Below are positions 28,809 through 38,289 of a DNA stretch of 64,000 nucleotides, in pieces. Below the pieces are notes generated by a model that was given only the letters and a program-made list of their open reading frames with translations, had not been told where the DNA came from and did not search any database. The stretch's first letter is position 1. Each line of letters begins with the position of its first letter. A program made the translations under genes and the position numbers. Origin of the DNA: Acinetobacter rathckeae (GTDB taxonomy: Bacteria; Pseudomonadota; Gammaproteobacteria; Pseudomonadales; Moraxellaceae); contig NZ_VTDO01000003.1 of the NCBI RefSeq assembly GCF_015627125.1, forward strand, positions 323,769-387,768, read 5' to 3'.

Positions 28809-30088
28809 ACATAGCCTCACCTTTAAGTACAGATGATCTGATGACATGGCTCAACTATTGGGGCCGTGTTCATGTTACAGGTATAGACCTTGGTTTAGAG
28901 CGGGTTTTACCTGTAGCAGAAAAACTTGCCATTACCAAGCCTCAAGCCAAAGTTATTACTGTGGCAGGAACCAATGGTAAAGGTTCAACCACTACTATCA
29001 TTGCACAAATTCTAAAGCATGCAGGGTATCGTGTGGGGCTTTACCAATCACCACATATTTACCGTTTTAATGAGCGTGTGAAAATATCTGGTGTTGAGGC
29101 AACAGATGCAGAGTTAGTAGAGGCTTTTGTTGCTGTAGACCAAGCACGTAGAGATTGTGGATTAAGCTTATCATTTTTTGAAGCGACAACATTGGCGGCA
29201 TTTTTAGTATTTAGCCAACGCCAATGTGATGTTTTAGTCCTGGAAATCGGTCTAGGGGGTCGTTTAGATGTCGTTAATATTATAGATCCAGATGTTGCTG
29301 TCATTACTAATATCGGACTTGACCATATAGACTGGTTAGGTGACACGATTGAGAAAATTGCCAAAGAAAAAGCAGGCATTATTCGTCCAAATATTCCAAC
29401 CATATTTGCAGGGCAACAAGCCTTGCCACAGGCAATACAAGAGAAAGCCAGTGTATGCCAAGCACCGTTATATTGTTATAACCGTGACTTTTTTTACCAA
29501 GAAAATAGCACCACATGGACATTTTCAACGCCTGCGACCACTTTAGCATTACCCAAAGGGAAGCTGGCTGTACACAATGCGGCAACTGCTGTGGCTACCG
29601 TTGCTGTGAGTGGCTTAAATGTCAGTGATGAAGCGATTGCTGCAGGTGTACTGGAAGCAAATATTGCAGGGCGTTTTGAAATTGTAGCGGTTGAGGGCAA
29701 GACTGTGATTCTCGATGCAGGGCATAACCCGCACGGTGTAGCTTTTTTGTTACAGCAACTCAATACATTCTTAAAGCAAAACACTCAATACACAGAAGTG
29801 GTCAGTGTCTTTTCCATGCTTACAGATAAAGACATTGATGCAGTGATAACTCAATTAAAGCCTCGTATTTCATCATGGCATATTGCCGCACTTAACACAC
29901 CACGGGCGGCACCGATTCAGAAAATTCAAGTTGCTTTAGAGGACCAAACGGTCTATGTTTCTGAAAATATTCAACACGCCTTTCAAAAAGCATTACAGAC
30001 TTTACAATCACATCAGATTATACTTGTGTGTGGTTCGTTTCACACTTTAGAAACGGTTTGGGAGTCTATAGCACATGTCCATGAATAA
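28805..30088 (+). CDS. folC: folylpolyglutamate synthase / dihydrofolate synthase
   Basis: Adds glutamate to dihydropteroate and to folates. It has 427 residues, Mur-ligase fold: P-loop TVAGTNGKGSTTTI, IGLGGRLDVVN, ITNIGLDHIDWLG and the C-terminal AGHNPHGV site. The start is a TTG overlapping the accD stop; the first residues (MNIASPLSTDDLMTWLNYW) align with known FolC N-termini better than the internal ATG. Its 3' end overlaps the SPOR gene by 14 bases. Confidence 0.95.
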   Translation: MNIASPLSTDDLMTWLNYWGRVHVTGIDLGLERVLPVAEKLAITKPQAKVITVAGTNGKGSTTTIIAQILKHAGYRVGLYQSPHIYRFNERVKISGVEATDAELVEAFVAVDQARRDCGLSLSFFEATTLAAFLVFSQRQCDVLVLEIGLGGRLDVVNIIDPDVAVITNIGLDHIDWLGDTIEKIAKEKAGIIRPNIPTIFAGQQALPQAIQEKASVCQAPLYCYNRDFFYQENSTTWTFSTPATTLALPKGKLAVHNAATAVATVAVSGLNVSDEAIAAGVLEANIAGRFEIVAVEGKTVILDAGHNPHGVAFLLQQLNTFLKQNTQYTEVVSVFSMLTDKDIDAVITQLKPRISSWHIAALNTPRAAPIQKIQVALEDQTVYVSENIQHAFQKALQTLQSHQIILVCGSFHTLETVWESIAHVHE

Positions 30089-31136
30089 TAAACAACGTTG
30101 GATGGGTGGCGTTGTTCTGCTTGGCGGCGGAACATTACTTGCAGCATTACTTTTTAAGGGTGCACATGAAATTAAAGAAAATCATACGCCAGAAAATGTA
30201 AAACCAGTACAACAAACAGTGATTGTACCAAAGGTAAATACGCCTGCTCAGCCTGAAGAAATGCAGTCACTGCAACCTGTTACAGTAGATATTGAAACAG
30301 AAAAACGCTTACTTGAAGAGCAAAAACGGGCAAGAGAAAAAGCCATTGCAGAGCAAGAAGCAAAAACACAAAAATATCTAGCGCAACAACAACAGGCAGA
30401 AGCGGCCGCTGCGAAAAAAGCTGCCCAAGAGTACGCACAAATTAATGCCCGTCGTGCCAAAGAGCAAGCGGCTGTAGACATGCCGCCAGAAGTGACAGAT
30501 AAGCCAAATCAACAAACATTAGATGAAAAAAAACAAGCCCTTGAAGCTAAGAAAAAAGCAGATTTAGAGAAAAAAATAGCAGATAAAAAACAAGCAGATG
30601 CTGCGGAAAAGGAACGCAAACGTAAAGAACTTGAAGATGTAAAAAAAGCAGAGCAAGAACTGAAGAAGAAAGCTGAGCGAGAGCAGGCTAAACGTGATCA
30701 TGATGAAAAGGTCAAATTGCAACAAGCACAAGAAGCTAAGCAAAAAGACAAAGAAAAGTCACAGGTAGATGCAGATACGGTTAAACATAAAGTTGAGCAA
30801 AGTCATAGCCAAACAGAGCATGAATTAGATCAAAAGAAAAAAGCCGATGCTGATAAAGCACGTGAAATGATGAAAGATGAAGGTGATCATAAGAAATGGA
30901 TGGTGCAGGTTGCATTGGCTGCCAATCAGGCTAATGCAGATGCCATTATTGCCAAGCTTAAAGCGAAAGGATATAAAATTACAACCAGTCCAACGTCAAA
31001 AGGTATCCGTATCATGGTTGGGCCGAGTAAAAATAAAGAGCGTGCCGATACATTACGTAAAAAAATTCAAGCAGATGAAAGCTTAAATATGCCATCTGCT
31101 TGGGTGAATGAGTGGGTACCATTGGAAGATCGCTAA
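30075..31136 (+). CDS. SPOR-domain membrane protein (DedD-like position)
   Basis: A 353-residue protein with a short cytoplasmic N-terminus, one transmembrane helix (about 9-28, GVVLLGGGTLLAALLF), a very long Lys/Glu/Ala-rich coiled region (about 70-270) and a C-terminal SPOR domain (about 275-350, WMVQVALAANQANADAIIAKL and IRIMVGPSKNKERAD). SPOR domains bind denuded septal peptidoglycan, so a division-site role is likely. The place after accD-folC is that of E. coli dedD, but the charged coiled region is much longer. The four genes trpA-accD-folC-SPOR form one tight operon. Confidence 0.87.
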   Translation: MSMNNKQRWMGGVVLLGGGTLLAALLFKGAHEIKENHTPENVKPVQQTVIVPKVNTPAQPEEMQSLQPVTVDIETEKRLLEEQKRAREKAIAEQEAKTQKYLAQQQQAEAAAAKKAAQEYAQINARRAKEQAAVDMPPEVTDKPNQQTLDEKKQALEAKKKADLEKKIADKKQADAAEKERKRKELEDVKKAEQELKKKAEREQAKRDHDEKVKLQQAQEAKQKDKEKSQVDADTVKHKVEQSHSQTEHELDQKKKADADKAREMMKDEGDHKKWMVQVALAANQANADAIIAKLKAKGYKITTSPTSKGIRIMVGPSKNKERADTLRKKIQADESLNMPSAWVNEWVPLEDR

Positions 31137-31343
31137 TAGAAAAGTGAGCATGTTACACACCAAATAAACGACATGGCCTTATGGTGGTGCTGATGAATCT
31201 ATCAAAATAGGCAAAAATTCGCGTAATTTTGACAATAAAGTCAGAGTTTTTGTGCAAAAAACTTGTACTTCCAAAAACTAACACCATAATAAACATTAAC
31301 GACAAACATTTATTTTGAACTAGCCAAAATTAGAGAGTGATTC

Positions 31344-34043
31344 ATGTTGGAAAGTCTGATCGGAGGTATCTTCGGTACTAAAAATGAGCGAGAGCTCAAA
31401 CGTATGCGTAAAATTGTAGATAAAATTAATGCGCTCGAACCGACGATCTCTGCGCTCAGTGATGCAGAACTATCGGCAAAAACACAAGACTTTAAACAGC
31501 GTTACCAAAATGGTAAAACGTTAGACAGTTTTTTACCAGAAGCGTTTGCCGTTTGCCGAGAGGCTGCCAAACGTATTATGGGGATGCGTCACTATGACGT
31601 GCAACTGATCGGTGGTATTACCCTGCATGAAGGCAAAATTGCTGAAATGCGTACAGGTGAGGGTAAAACACTGATGGGTACCTTGGCGTGTTACTTAAAT
31701 GCGTTAAGTGGCGAAGGTGTACATGTCATCACTGTCAATGATTACCTTGCACAGCGTGATGCAGAGCTGAACCGCCCATTGTTTGAGTTTCTAGGCCTAA
31801 CCGTTGGCACAATTTACTCTATGCAAGCCCCAGATGAAAAAGCACATGCCTACGCTGCTGACATCACTTATGGTACGAACAATGAGTTTGGTTTTGATTA
31901 CCTACGTGACAACATGGTGTTCTCATTTGCAGAGAAAAAACAACGTGGCCTAAGCTATGCCATTATTGATGAAGTCGATTCCATCTTAATTGATGAAGCA
32001 CGTACCCCACTCATTATTTCTGGGCAGAGTGAAGACTCATCACAATTGTATGCAGCAATCAATGCGATTCCACCAAAACTCCACCCACAAAAAGAAGAAA
32101 AAGTGGCAGATGGTGGTCACTTCTGGATTGATGAGAAACAACGCTCAGTAGAAATGACTGAAATAGGTTATGAAACAGTTGAAAAAGAACTGATTGCCAT
32201 GGGCTTGCTCGATGAAGGTGATACTTTATATTCAGCAACCAATTTAAACCTTGTACACCATGTATCTGCTGCTATTCGTGCCCATTTCTTATTCCAAAAA
32301 GACGTACAATACATTATTCATGATGGTGAAATTGTCATCGTAGATGAGCATACAGGCCGAACCATGCCGGGCCGTCGTTGGTCAGAAGGTTTGCATCAGG
32401 CGGTTGAGGCTAAAGAAAAATTAGAAATTCAGCCAGAAAACCAAACATTGGCAACCACAACATTCCAAAACTACTTCCGTCTTTATAAAAAACTTTCAGG
32501 CATGACAGGTACAGCAGACACTGAAGCCTCTGAAATGAAAGAAATTTATGGCTTAGATGTTGTACTTATTCCAACGCATCGCCCAATGATTCGTAAAGAC
32601 TTAAACGATTTAATTTACCTAAACCGCAATGGTAAATACGATGCGATTGTTGCAGAAATTAAACGTATTCAAGAAACCAAAGCGCCAATTTTGGTGGGTA
32701 CAGCAACGATTGAATCTAGTGAAATTTTATCGCATAAAATGACACAAGCCGGCATTAAACATGAGGTGTTGAATGCCAAACAACATGAAAGAGAAGCTGA
32801 TATTATTGCCCAAGCAGGTAGCTTAGGTGCAGTAACCATTGCTACAAACATGGCTGGTCGTGGTACAGATATTTTGCTGGGTGGTAACTGGAAAGTAAAA
32901 CTCGCTAAAATTGAAAATCCAACAGCTGAAGACGAAGCGCGACTCAAAGAGCAATGGCAACTTGACCATGAAGCAGTTTTAGATGCGGGTGGTCTACATA
33001 TTATTGGTTCAGAGCGTCATGAATCTCGTCGTATCGATAACCAATTACGTGGCCGTGCAGGTCGTCAAGGTGACCCGGGCTTATCACGCTTTTACTTGTC
33101 ACTAGAAGATGACCTTATGCGTATCTTTGCAGGTGACCGTGTTATTGCCATGATGCGAGCAATGGGCCTCAAAGAAGATGAAGCTATTGAACATAAAATG
33201 GTGAGTCGCTCGATTGAAAATGCACAACGTAAAGTAGAAGCACGTAACTTTGATATACGTAAAAACCTACTGAAGTATGATGATGTGAATAACGAACAGC
33301 GTAAAATCATCTACTCGCAACGTGATGAAATTTTGGTTGAAGAGTCACTACAGAACTATCTAGAAGAAATGCATCAAGAAGTGATGACAGGTTTTATTGC
33401 TACCTTTATACCACCAGAATCTATTCATGATCAGTGGGATATTGAAGGCTTGGAAACAGCATTACGTACAGACTTACACATCGACTTACCAATTCAACAA
33501 TGGTTAGATGATGACCGTAGATTGGATGAAGAAGGTCTAGTAAGACGTATTAGTGATGAAGTCTTGACACGCTACCGAGATCGTCGCCAGAACATGGGTA
33601 CAGAGATGGCTACTGTACTTGAGCGTAACTACACATTAAACGCTTTAGATCGCCACTGGAAAGAGCACCTCGCTGCAATGGATTACTTGCGTCAAGGTAT
33701 TCATTTAAGAGGTTATGCTCAAAAGAACCCAGAACAAGAGTATAAAAAAGAAGCATTTAATCTATTTGTAAATATGCTTGGTGTGATCAAAAGTGACATT
33801 ATTAATGACTTGTCTACAGTCCGAGTTCCTTCACCAGAAGAAATGGCAGCACTTGAAGCACAACAGCAAAACAGTGAATTGGTTTTTGAGCATGACAGTG
33901 TTGATGGACTCACAGGTACAGTTACTCAAGATAATGCAGTATCAGAGGTAGAGCCTGAAGAAACTGTTGTGCCTACCAGTCGTAATGCACCATGCCCATG
34001 TGGTTCGGGTTTGAAGTACAAACAATGCCACGGCAAAATCTAA
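31344..34043 (+). CDS. secA: preprotein translocase ATPase
   Basis: The motor that drives Sec-dependent export through SecYEG. It has 899 residues: Walker [16 protein letters not shown] box in [15 protein letters not shown], the preprotein cross-linking region, NBD2 with [14 protein letters not shown] and [18 protein letters not shown], and the C-terminal zinc-binding [13 protein letters not shown] that contacts SecB and lipids. Preceded by AGAGAG as ribosome-binding site and followed by a terminator; monocistronic here. Confidence 0.98.
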   Translation: MLESLIGGIFGTKNERELKRMRKIVDKINALEPTISALSDAELSAKTQDFKQRYQNGKTLDSFLPEAFAVCREAAKRIMGMRHYDVQLIGGITLHEGKIAEMRTGEGKTLMGTLACYLNALSGEGVHVITVNDYLAQRDAELNRPLFEFLGLTVGTIYSMQAPDEKAHAYAADITYGTNNEFGFDYLRDNMVFSFAEKKQRGLSYAIIDEVDSILIDEARTPLIISGQSEDSSQLYAAINAIPPKLHPQKEEKVADGGHFWIDEKQRSVEMTEIGYETVEKELIAMGLLDEGDTLYSATNLNLVHHVSAAIRAHFLFQKDVQYIIHDGEIVIVDEHTGRTMPGRRWSEGLHQAVEAKEKLEIQPENQTLATTTFQNYFRLYKKLSGMTGTADTEASEMKEIYGLDVVLIPTHRPMIRKDLNDLIYLNRNGKYDAIVAEIKRIQETKAPILVGTATIESSEILSHKMTQAGIKHEVLNAKQHEREADIIAQAGSLGAVTIATNMAGRGTDILLGGNWKVKLAKIENPTAEDEARLKEQWQLDHEAVLDAGGLHIIGSERHESRRIDNQLRGRAGRQGDPGLSRFYLSLEDDLMRIFAGDRVIAMMRAMGLKEDEAIEHKMVSRSIENAQRKVEARNFDIRKNLLKYDDVNNEQRKIIYSQRDEILVEESLQNYLEEMHQEVMTGFIATFIPPESIHDQWDIEGLETALRTDLHIDLPIQQWLDDDRRLDEEGLVRRISDEVLTRYRDRRQNMGTEMATVLERNYTLNALDRHWKEHLAAMDYLRQGIHLRGYAQKNPEQEYKKEAFNLFVNMLGVIKSDIINDLSTVRVPSPEEMAALEAQQQNSELVFEHDSVDGLTGTVTQDNAVSEVEPEETVVPTSRNAPCPCGSGLKYKQCHGKI

Positions 34044-34056
34044 AATAGCCTTTTAC

Positions 34057-34087
34057 AAAAGCAGAACAAGAGTTCTGCTTTTTTGTA
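34057..34087 (+). terminator. intrinsic terminator of secA
   Basis: The stem AAAAGCAGAAC / GTTCTGCTTTT with a short loop, followed by T-rich sequence. Confidence 0.88.
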
Positions 34088-34161
34088 TTTATTAGGTCAT
34101 TACAGGTACTAAAATTGAATAGAAATTTTGCTATAGTAATCAGTAATACAACAGAGATAAT

Positions 34162-34524
34162 ATGACGATGAAAATAAAACATGGCCTTATGGCTTCTTTA
34201 ATCATGGCATCTACAGTGGCGATTGCTGCACCTACAGAACCATTCACAACAACAGTAGGTAATGTAAAAGCGGCTATGGGGCCTCAATTGGCCGAAGTCA
34301 GCTCAAAAGGCAATACACTCACAATTATTAGTCCACGTACAGGGATTAGTTACACACTAGATAACACCGAAGGACGTAGCGTGATTCTACAAACAGATGC
34401 TATTGCAGCAGCAAATAATGTCACGGCCAAAAAAATCATTGCCCAAAATCCTGCGGTATCACAGACAAGTCAACTCAGTGCAGAAAAAGCACTTATTGAT
34501 ATGTCTGCACAGTTAAATCCATAA
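34162..34524 (+). CDS. small exported protein, unknown function
   Basis: 120 residues with a Sec signal peptide (about 1-23, cleavage near AIAAPTEP). The mature part is about 97 residues, soluble, without cysteine, with the pattern NTLTIISPRTGISYTLDNTEGRSVILQTD. I do not recognise a family beyond its recurrence near secA/argJ in Acinetobacter-like genomes, which is from memory and not checked. The start may be the ATG at 34162 or the one at 34168. It probably acts in the periplasm. Confidence 0.68.
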   Translation: MTMKIKHGLMASLIMASTVAIAAPTEPFTTTVGNVKAAMGPQLAEVSSKGNTLTIISPRTGISYTLDNTEGRSVILQTDAIAAANNVTAKKIIAQNPAVSQTSQLSAEKALIDMSAQLNP

Positions 34525-34593
34525 AATTAATAGGTTGGGTAAGTATTTACCCAATATTAAACTCTCTTTATTTGTCATATATTAGGAAACATC

Positions 34594-35814
34594 ATGGCGG
34601 TTGGCGATATACACATACCACAAATGCAAGCAGTTAAAGGCTTAAAAATAGGCTCTACACAAGCGTATGTTCGCTATCCAAATCGACGCGATCTAGTTAT
34701 CTTTGAGTTTTCAGAAGGCACACATGTTGCAGGTATTTTTACTCAAAATGCTTTTTGTGCAGCCCCTGTTCATGTATGTAAAAAACATCTGAATATTGAA
34801 AATAGTCGTTACTTGATTATCAATACAGGAAATGCAAATGCAGGTACAGGTGCAGAGGGTATGAAAAATGCCTATGCCATGTGTGAAGCTGTTGCAAAAG
34901 AAACTGGTGTTAAAACCGAGCAAGTCCTGCCATTTTCAACGGGTGTGATTGGTGAGCAACTCCCAATTGATCGAATTACTCAAGCGGTTAAGCCTGCATT
35001 AGACACTCTAAATCAAAATGCATGGTTAGATGCAGCTCACGGCATTATGACCACAGACACCATCCCTAAAGGTGCATCTACACAAATTGAGCTTGATGGT
35101 ATTATTTATAACATGACTGGCATCAGCAAAGGTGCGGGCATGATTCGACCAAATATGGCAACCATGCTTAGTTTTGTTGTCACAGATATTCCAATAAGCA
35201 AAACATTAGTACAACAGCTACTTAAAGAATCAGCAGACCAATCTTTTAACCGTATTACTGTAGATGGCGATACATCAACCAATGATTCATGCATTTTTGC
35301 GGCAACAGGTCAAGGTGGTGGGCAAGAAATTCAAACAGAGCAAGATCCAAGATATGTGTTAGTAAAAGAAAAACTCTTTGAAATTATGAAGCGTCTAGCA
35401 CACCTGATTGTGAGAGATGGAGAAGGTGCGACTAAATTTATTACCGTAGATGTAAAAGGTGGTAAAACAACACAAGAATGTTGTGATGTGGCGTACAGCA
35501 TTGCACATTCACCCTTAGTGAAAACAGCCCTTTTTGCATCAGACCCAAATTGGGGGCGTATTTTATGTGCGATAGGGTACGCGAATATTACCGAACTTGA
35601 TGTCGAAAAAGTGCAAGTTTGGCTTGATGAAGTACAAATTTGTGAAAATGGTGGTCGGGCACATAGATATACTGAAGAAGAAGGTGTTCGTGTCATGTCA
35701 AAACCAGAGTTAACGATTCATGTTGATCTGGGGCGAGGAGATGCTCAGGACATCGTTTATACCTGTGATTTATCATATGACTACGTTAAAATTAACGCAG
35801 ACTATAGATCATAA
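34594..35814 (+). CDS. argJ: bifunctional ornithine acetyltransferase / N-acetylglutamate synthase
   Basis: Recycles the acetyl group from N-acetylornithine to glutamate in cyclic arginine synthesis. It has 406 residues, the usual length. It self-cleaves between Ala and Thr in the conserved [17 protein letters not shown]190 becomes the nucleophile. [21 protein letters not shown] and [18 protein letters not shown] are family signatures. A long hairpin follows the stop. Confidence 0.97.
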   Translation: MAVGDIHIPQMQAVKGLKIGSTQAYVRYPNRRDLVIFEFSEGTHVAGIFTQNAFCAAPVHVCKKHLNIENSRYLIINTGNANAGTGAEGMKNAYAMCEAVAKETGVKTEQVLPFSTGVIGEQLPIDRITQAVKPALDTLNQNAWLDAAHGIMTTDTIPKGASTQIELDGIIYNMTGISKGAGMIRPNMATMLSFVVTDIPISKTLVQQLLKESADQSFNRITVDGDTSTNDSCIFAATGQGGGQEIQTEQDPRYVLVKEKLFEIMKRLAHLIVRDGEGATKFITVDVKGGKTTQECCDVAYSIAHSPLVKTALFASDPNWGRILCAIGYANITELDVEKVQVWLDEVQICENGGRAHRYTEEEGVRVMSKPELTIHVDLGRGDAQDIVYTCDLSYDYVKINADYRS

Positions 35815-35823
35815 TTGAACATA

Positions 35824-35878
35824 AACAACCAAGAAATTTTATATATTTATCTAAAGTTTCTTGGTTGTTAGATTTTAA
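35824..35878 (+). terminator. probable terminator of argJ
   Basis: A 13-bp inverted repeat AACAACCAAGAAA / TTTCTTGGTTGTT with a 20-base AT-rich loop, followed by AGATTTT. The long loop and weak T-run lower confidence. Confidence 0.6.
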
Positions 35879-35973
35879 GTTGTTGAAATGAATAAAAATA
35901 GAACAAAAAATGCAAAGTATGATGAATAAATGTTCTATTAACTAAATAAAGTGCTTTTTTTTAAATATATAGC

Positions 35974-36002
35974 TTGACCTAATGCAACTCCAAGCATAGA
36001 AT
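35974..36002 (+). promoter_or_regulatory. sigma70 promoter of the tRNA cluster
   Basis: TTGACC (35974-35979) and TAGAAT (35997-36002), exactly 17 bases apart, about 45 bases before the first tRNA-Pro. A GC-rich stretch follows the -10, as in stringently controlled promoters. Confidence 0.75.
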
Positions 36003-36047
36003 GCACACCGTACCGCACGATGTGTAGTACGAAAAGCTGAGAATAAT

Positions 36048-36124
36048 CGGAGCATAGCACAGCCTGGTAGTGCACCTGGTTTGGGACCAGGGGGTCGTAG
36101 GTTCGAATCCTACTGCTCCGACCA
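36048..36124 (+). tRNA. tRNA-Pro (anticodon TGG), copy 1
   Basis: The acceptor CGGAGCA pairs with TGCTCCG, followed by ACCA. The anticodon stem CCTGG/CCAGG encloses TTTGGGA, giving TGG. 77 nt with CCA encoded. Identical base for base to the second tRNA-Pro at 36356-36432. Confidence 0.96.
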
Positions 36125-36165
36125 AAAATCGGCAGAGTATAGATACTTTAAATAGTATCAGTTAT

Positions 36166-36242
36166 GCGCCTGTAGCTCAGTTGGATAGAGCATCCGCCTT
36201 CTAAGCGGATGGTCACAGGTTCGAATCCTGTCAGGCGCACCA
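36166..36242 (+). tRNA. tRNA-Arg (anticodon TCT)
   Basis: The acceptor GCGCCTG pairs with CAGGCGC, then ACCA. The anticodon loop CTTCTAA gives TCT, reading AGA/AGG. 77 nt, CCA encoded. Second gene in the cluster. Confidence 0.96.
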
Positions 36243-36273
36243 TAGTTGTCTGGTAGGTAAGAACAACCGTTAT

Positions 36274-36350
36274 GGTGGATGTAGCTCAGTTGGTAGAGCC
36301 CCGGATTGTGATTCCGGTTGTCGTGGGTTCGAGCCCCATCATTCACCCCA
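36274..36350 (+). tRNA. tRNA-His (anticodon GTG)
   Basis: The acceptor GTGGATG pairs with CATTCAC (one G-T wobble); an extra G precedes it at 36274, as tRNA-His requires at position -1. The anticodon loop holds GTG; CCA is encoded. Confidence 0.95.
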
Positions 36351-36355
36351 ATTTA

Positions 36356-36432
36356 CGGAGCATAGCACAGCCTGGTAGTGCACCTGGTTTGGGACCAGGG
36401 GGTCGTAGGTTCGAATCCTACTGCTCCGACCA
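36356..36432 (+). tRNA. tRNA-Pro (anticodon TGG), copy 2
   Basis: The same 77-nt sequence as copy 1, starting 6 bases after tRNA-His. Last gene of the Pro-Arg-His-Pro cluster and the last clear host gene before the prophage, so its 3' end is a possible attachment site; no direct proof is in the window. Confidence 0.96.
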
Positions 36433-36446
36433 AGTATATAAAAATC

Positions 36447-36475
36447 AAGAGTTTAGCGTGCTAAGCTCTTTTTTT
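36447..36475 (+). terminator. intrinsic terminator of the tRNA cluster
   Basis: The stem AGAGTTTAGC / GCTAAGCTCT (one wobble) with a 2-3 base loop, followed by TTTTTTT. Confidence 0.88.
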
Positions 36476-37208
36476 GTGCCTGAAAAAAAGAACAAATAAT
36501 TATGCTTATAGACTGTATTAATGAGAAAGTCTTTCATACCAATATGAGAGTTTCCATTCCCATTTCATTCCCACGAAAAGTACCAAGTTAGATGAAAAAA
36601 TAAGCAAAACATAGATTTTATATTTTTTTATAGAATTTCTAGGGTAGTCATTTTTAGAGGTAATAAAGTAATATTTTTATAATTAACATTTAATATCAAT
36701 AAGATATAGATATATACTCAAGTAAGAATTAGGTAATATTTAAGTAATAAGTTACTGTATAAAAAGGTGATGATGTTAATAATTTACTATTAATAAAAAC
36801 AATGAGTTATAAAATATTACTTCTGATATTACAAAAAATTACATCTGTTGGTAATATGATTTATATATATTTTTCAGCAACTTATATATTGATATTACTT
36901 TATTACCTCAAAATTGATTTAGGTCATAGAAAAATACATTTTTATGTTCGATGGTATTTATCAAGAACATATATATTTACTGTTTTTGTAAAAATGTATT
37001 TCCATAGTGAAATGCAGTATTCAATTTTCAAAAATAATTACTGTAATCCTTACAGATCATGGTGTTTCGACATATAGCTCATAGTGGTTTGTGCTGTAGT
37101 AGAATTGCATCAGTTAGAGGAACCGCAGGTGGGTGGGCAACTGCGCTCGGCTGGGGTAGGTATTGTCATTTCGATCATGTCTTCCAAATAGCTGTAAAAT
37201 TGAAAGCA
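36476..37208. other. AT-rich junction between the tRNA cluster and the P2-like prophage
   Basis: About 730 bases with no secure gene. The first 600 bases are strongly AT-rich, unlike the flanks. A short motif CATTCCCA occurs twice near 36553-36575. A sudden GC-rich patch at about 37118-37165 (CGCAGGTGGGTGGGCAAC and following) lies downstream of portal gene Q, the place where P2 carries its cos site. The prophage left edge should lie in this stretch, but its exact position is not readable. Confidence 0.5.
36802..37077 (+). CDS. doubtful hydrophobic 91-aa ORF
   Basis: 91 codons from ATG with a hydrophobic first half (about 20-38, IYIYFSATYILILLYYL) and an aromatic, basic second half. No ribosome-binding site is seen before the ATG, and the composition follows the local AT bias (many Ile, Tyr, Phe codons), so it may be chance. 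If real, it is a small membrane protein of the accessory junction. No family recognised. Confidence 0.25.
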   Translation: MSYKILLLILQKITSVGNMIYIYFSATYILILLYYLKIDLGHRKIHFYVRWYLSRTYIFTVFVKMYFHSEMQYSIFKNNYCNPYRSWCFDI

Positions 37209-37239
37209 AAAAAATCCCCATCTTTTTGATGGGGATTTT
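37209..37239. terminator. bidirectional terminator downstream of Q
   Basis: A stem AAATCCCCATC / GATGGGGATTT with a TTTTT loop, with A-run before and T-run after, so it works on both strands. It ends the leftward P-Q operon. Confidence 0.88.
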
Positions 37240-37266
37240 AAAGTTATATTTACATCATATAAAAGA

Positions 37267-38289
37267 TTAAGAAGTCCCTTTCAAATCATAATATCTAAAA
37301 CTAATCACCTCATCACCAGCCCACTCATTAATCTGCATGAGTCTTGATTGAAGCGGTACAATTTCATTTTGATAAAAGACTTGTGCTGCGTCTGTAATTG
37401 AACCAAAGCCACCTGTATTATTTGGCACAATACCCATCAGCTGCGGTGGTACACGAAGCGATGCCAAAATATCGTCACGAGTAATGCCTTTAATACTTGC
37501 AAAGTCATCTTTGGCTGCAATTTCAGAAATCGGCATAATTTGAATACCATCTTTTTGCCCATTGGGTGAGTAAAAAAATAGATTCCTAAAGTTCCCTGGC
37601 CCCTTGCTATCTTTCATGGCCGTTCTGAGAGCATTAATATCGTTTGGATCTTGAGATGCACCTGTCACATACATCACAAAGCCTGCATGTGAACCATTGT
37701 TATAGTATTTTCTACGAAATAATGTGGCAGACTCGTTGAGTAGGGCACTTTGTAATGTGCTGATATATTCAGGTGAGCCATATAGCTCTTGGTCGATATC
37801 CGTTTCACGAATATGGCAAATACTGTCTAACTCAAAAATCCAATCGTCCACACCATCATAATTATTATTGATTAAATAAAACTGGTCGTCTTTACCCACA
37901 CGGGTGTATTTGGCCAATGATGGTTTATATTCAATAGTACTGCCCAATCGAGATTTTACATTTTCTAAATAGGCATTGCCCGACCAAATAAAATCAAGGG
38001 CAATTTGCTCAAAGGCTTTTCGTTTAAGCAAAGGGTGGGGCTTAAATAGGTTGGCCAAAAAATTCCGCTTAAATACAATGCCGCTGCTTAAATATGGGTT
38101 AGATCGAAACGATTTTGACAATCCAGTCATACTCACTTGTGGCTCATAATAACGACCATTGAACCAGCACTCAAAATAATCTGATAAATCATGGCCATCA
38201 AGTACAGGTACAGGGTCGCCAAAGGTAAACGCTTCAGGTGACACCTGCTGAGTCATATGTGCTGTTGGTTCTGTGATAATGTCGGTCAT
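37267..38289 (-). CDS. Q: phage portal protein (P2 gpQ family)
   Basis: A 340-residue protein forming the dodecameric portal at one capsid vertex through which DNA is packaged. P2 gpQ signatures: YFECWFNGRYYEPQVSMTGL near residue 40, the SGIVFKRNFLANLF region and the C-terminal GSITDAAQVFYQNEIVPLQ. P2 gpQ is 344 residues. The ATG overlaps the stop of P by four bases, so P and Q are translationally coupled and transcribed leftward from the palindrome at 40121. A terminator follows. Confidence 0.95.
   Translation of the reverse strand: MTDIITEPTAHMTQQVSPEAFTFGDPVPVLDGHDLSDYFECWFNGRYYEPQVSMTGLSKSFRSNPYLSSGIVFKRNFLANLFKPHPLLKRKAFEQIALDFIWSGNAYLENVKSRLGSTIEYKPSLAKYTRVGKDDQFYLINNNYDGVDDWIFELDSICHIRETDIDQELYGSPEYISTLQSALLNESATLFRRKYYNNGSHAGFVMYVTGASQDPNDINALRTAMKDSKGPGNFRNLFFYSPNGQKDGIQIMPISEIAAKDDFASIKGITRDDILASLRVPPQLMGIVPNNTGGFGSITDAAQVFYQNEIVPLQSRLMQINEWAGDEVISFRYYDLKGTS

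Noticed and set aside
36158..36499. Open frames on both strands over the tRNA genes
   Set aside because: They are translations of the structured tRNA genes and not protein genes.
36802..37077. Integrase remnant at the prophage edge
   Set aside because: The 91-aa frame has no tyrosine- or serine-recombinase motif; it is only AT-rich hydrophobic sequence.
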